Shown here one piece after another: positions 63,891 through 64,000 of a DNA stretch of 64,000 nucleotides. The first letter of the stretch is position 1; every line of letters begins with the position of its first letter. The stretch comes from Legionella cincinnatiensis (lineage in GTDB: Bacteria > Pseudomonadota > Gammaproteobacteria > Legionellales > Legionellaceae): contig NZ_UGNX01000001.1 in the NCBI RefSeq assembly GCF_900452415.1, positions 434,001-498,000 on the forward strand, given 5' to 3'. The position numbers and the translations under genes were made by a program. The notes below the pieces were generated by a model. It made no database searches. It had not been told where the DNA came from and was given only the letters and a program-made list of their open reading frames with translations.

Positions 63891-64000
63891 AGAGGGTAAT
63901 GTACCCCTATTGTATCGTTGCCTTAGCTTTAAATTGGATAACAAAATTCATCACTTGTACTCTTGTAGTGAACTTGTTTGGTTTCTACGCATTGGTTTTT

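Noticed and set aside
1..64000. CRISPR array or insertion sequence
   Set aside because: No regularly spaced direct repeats and no transposase or integrase frames were seen. The large repeats are explained by the three SidE genes and the two phaB genes.

Overview
The window looks like a chromosomal segment of a Legionella species other than the reference L. pneumophila arrangement. The base composition is AT-rich. A complete TCA block is followed by a LetE homologue. Three very large SidE-family phosphoribosyl-ubiquitinating effector genes lie in tandem. Several genes carry promoters resembling the PmrA box known from Dot/Icm effector genes. I see no insertion sequence, integrase or CRISPR array.

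Region 1 (2-12131): the 3' end of an unknown gene, then sdhCDAB, sucAB, sucCD (succinate dehydrogenase, 2-oxoglutarate dehydrogenase E1/E2, succinyl-CoA synthetase), pdxH and letE, all on the plus strand. A good promoter precedes sdhC, and the internal spacers carry palindromes. Region 2 (12287-23115): housekeeping genes on both strands, including an SseB-like protein, an MFS transporter, a DUF945 protein, fis, prs, tRNA-Gln, lolB, coaD, ggt, an acylglycerolphosphate acyltransferase, mutM and a small membrane protein. Region 3 (23303-29667): a fatty-acid desaturase, a polyhydroxyalkanoate group (two phaB-like reductases, phaR, a phasin whose promoter is flanked by TGCN3GCA sites), then lptFG for LPS export.

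Region 4 (29922-44267): three SidE paralogues on the minus strand. Each has an N-terminal DUB domain, a phosphodiesterase (PDE) domain, a mono-ADP-ribosyltransferase (mART) domain and a long coiled-coil C-terminus. The paralogues are mosaics of one another. The lowest-coordinate copy keeps its DUB and PDE residues but has lost key mART residues, so it may lack the ADP-ribosylation step. No SidJ or Dup homologue lies in the window.

Region 5 (44698-54375): a pirin, a malic enzyme, a GST-fold protein, and a four-helix membrane protein with an excellent PmrA-type promoter. Next comes the most unusual unit: a tightly overlapping operon of a GntR/FCD regulator, a methionyl-tRNA-synthetase-like ligase, an IucD-type lysine N6-hydroxylase, a stand-alone cupin and a GNAT acetyltransferase. 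N-hydroxylase plus cupin plus MetRS-like ligase is the known toolkit for N-N bond (hydrazine) formation in actinomycete natural products, where cupin and MetRS are fused; here they are separate genes. I propose this as an undescribed Legionella hydrazine-type metabolite pathway.

Region 6 (54516-63890): a zinc phospholipase C-like protein without a signal peptide and with a PmrA-like promoter, an alpha/beta hydrolase, an MgtA-type Mg2+ ATPase, an acyltransferase-3/SGNH O-acyltransferase, thpR, a PEBP-family protein and a HIT protein. All functional calls come from reading motifs and from remembered family sequences; no database search was run.
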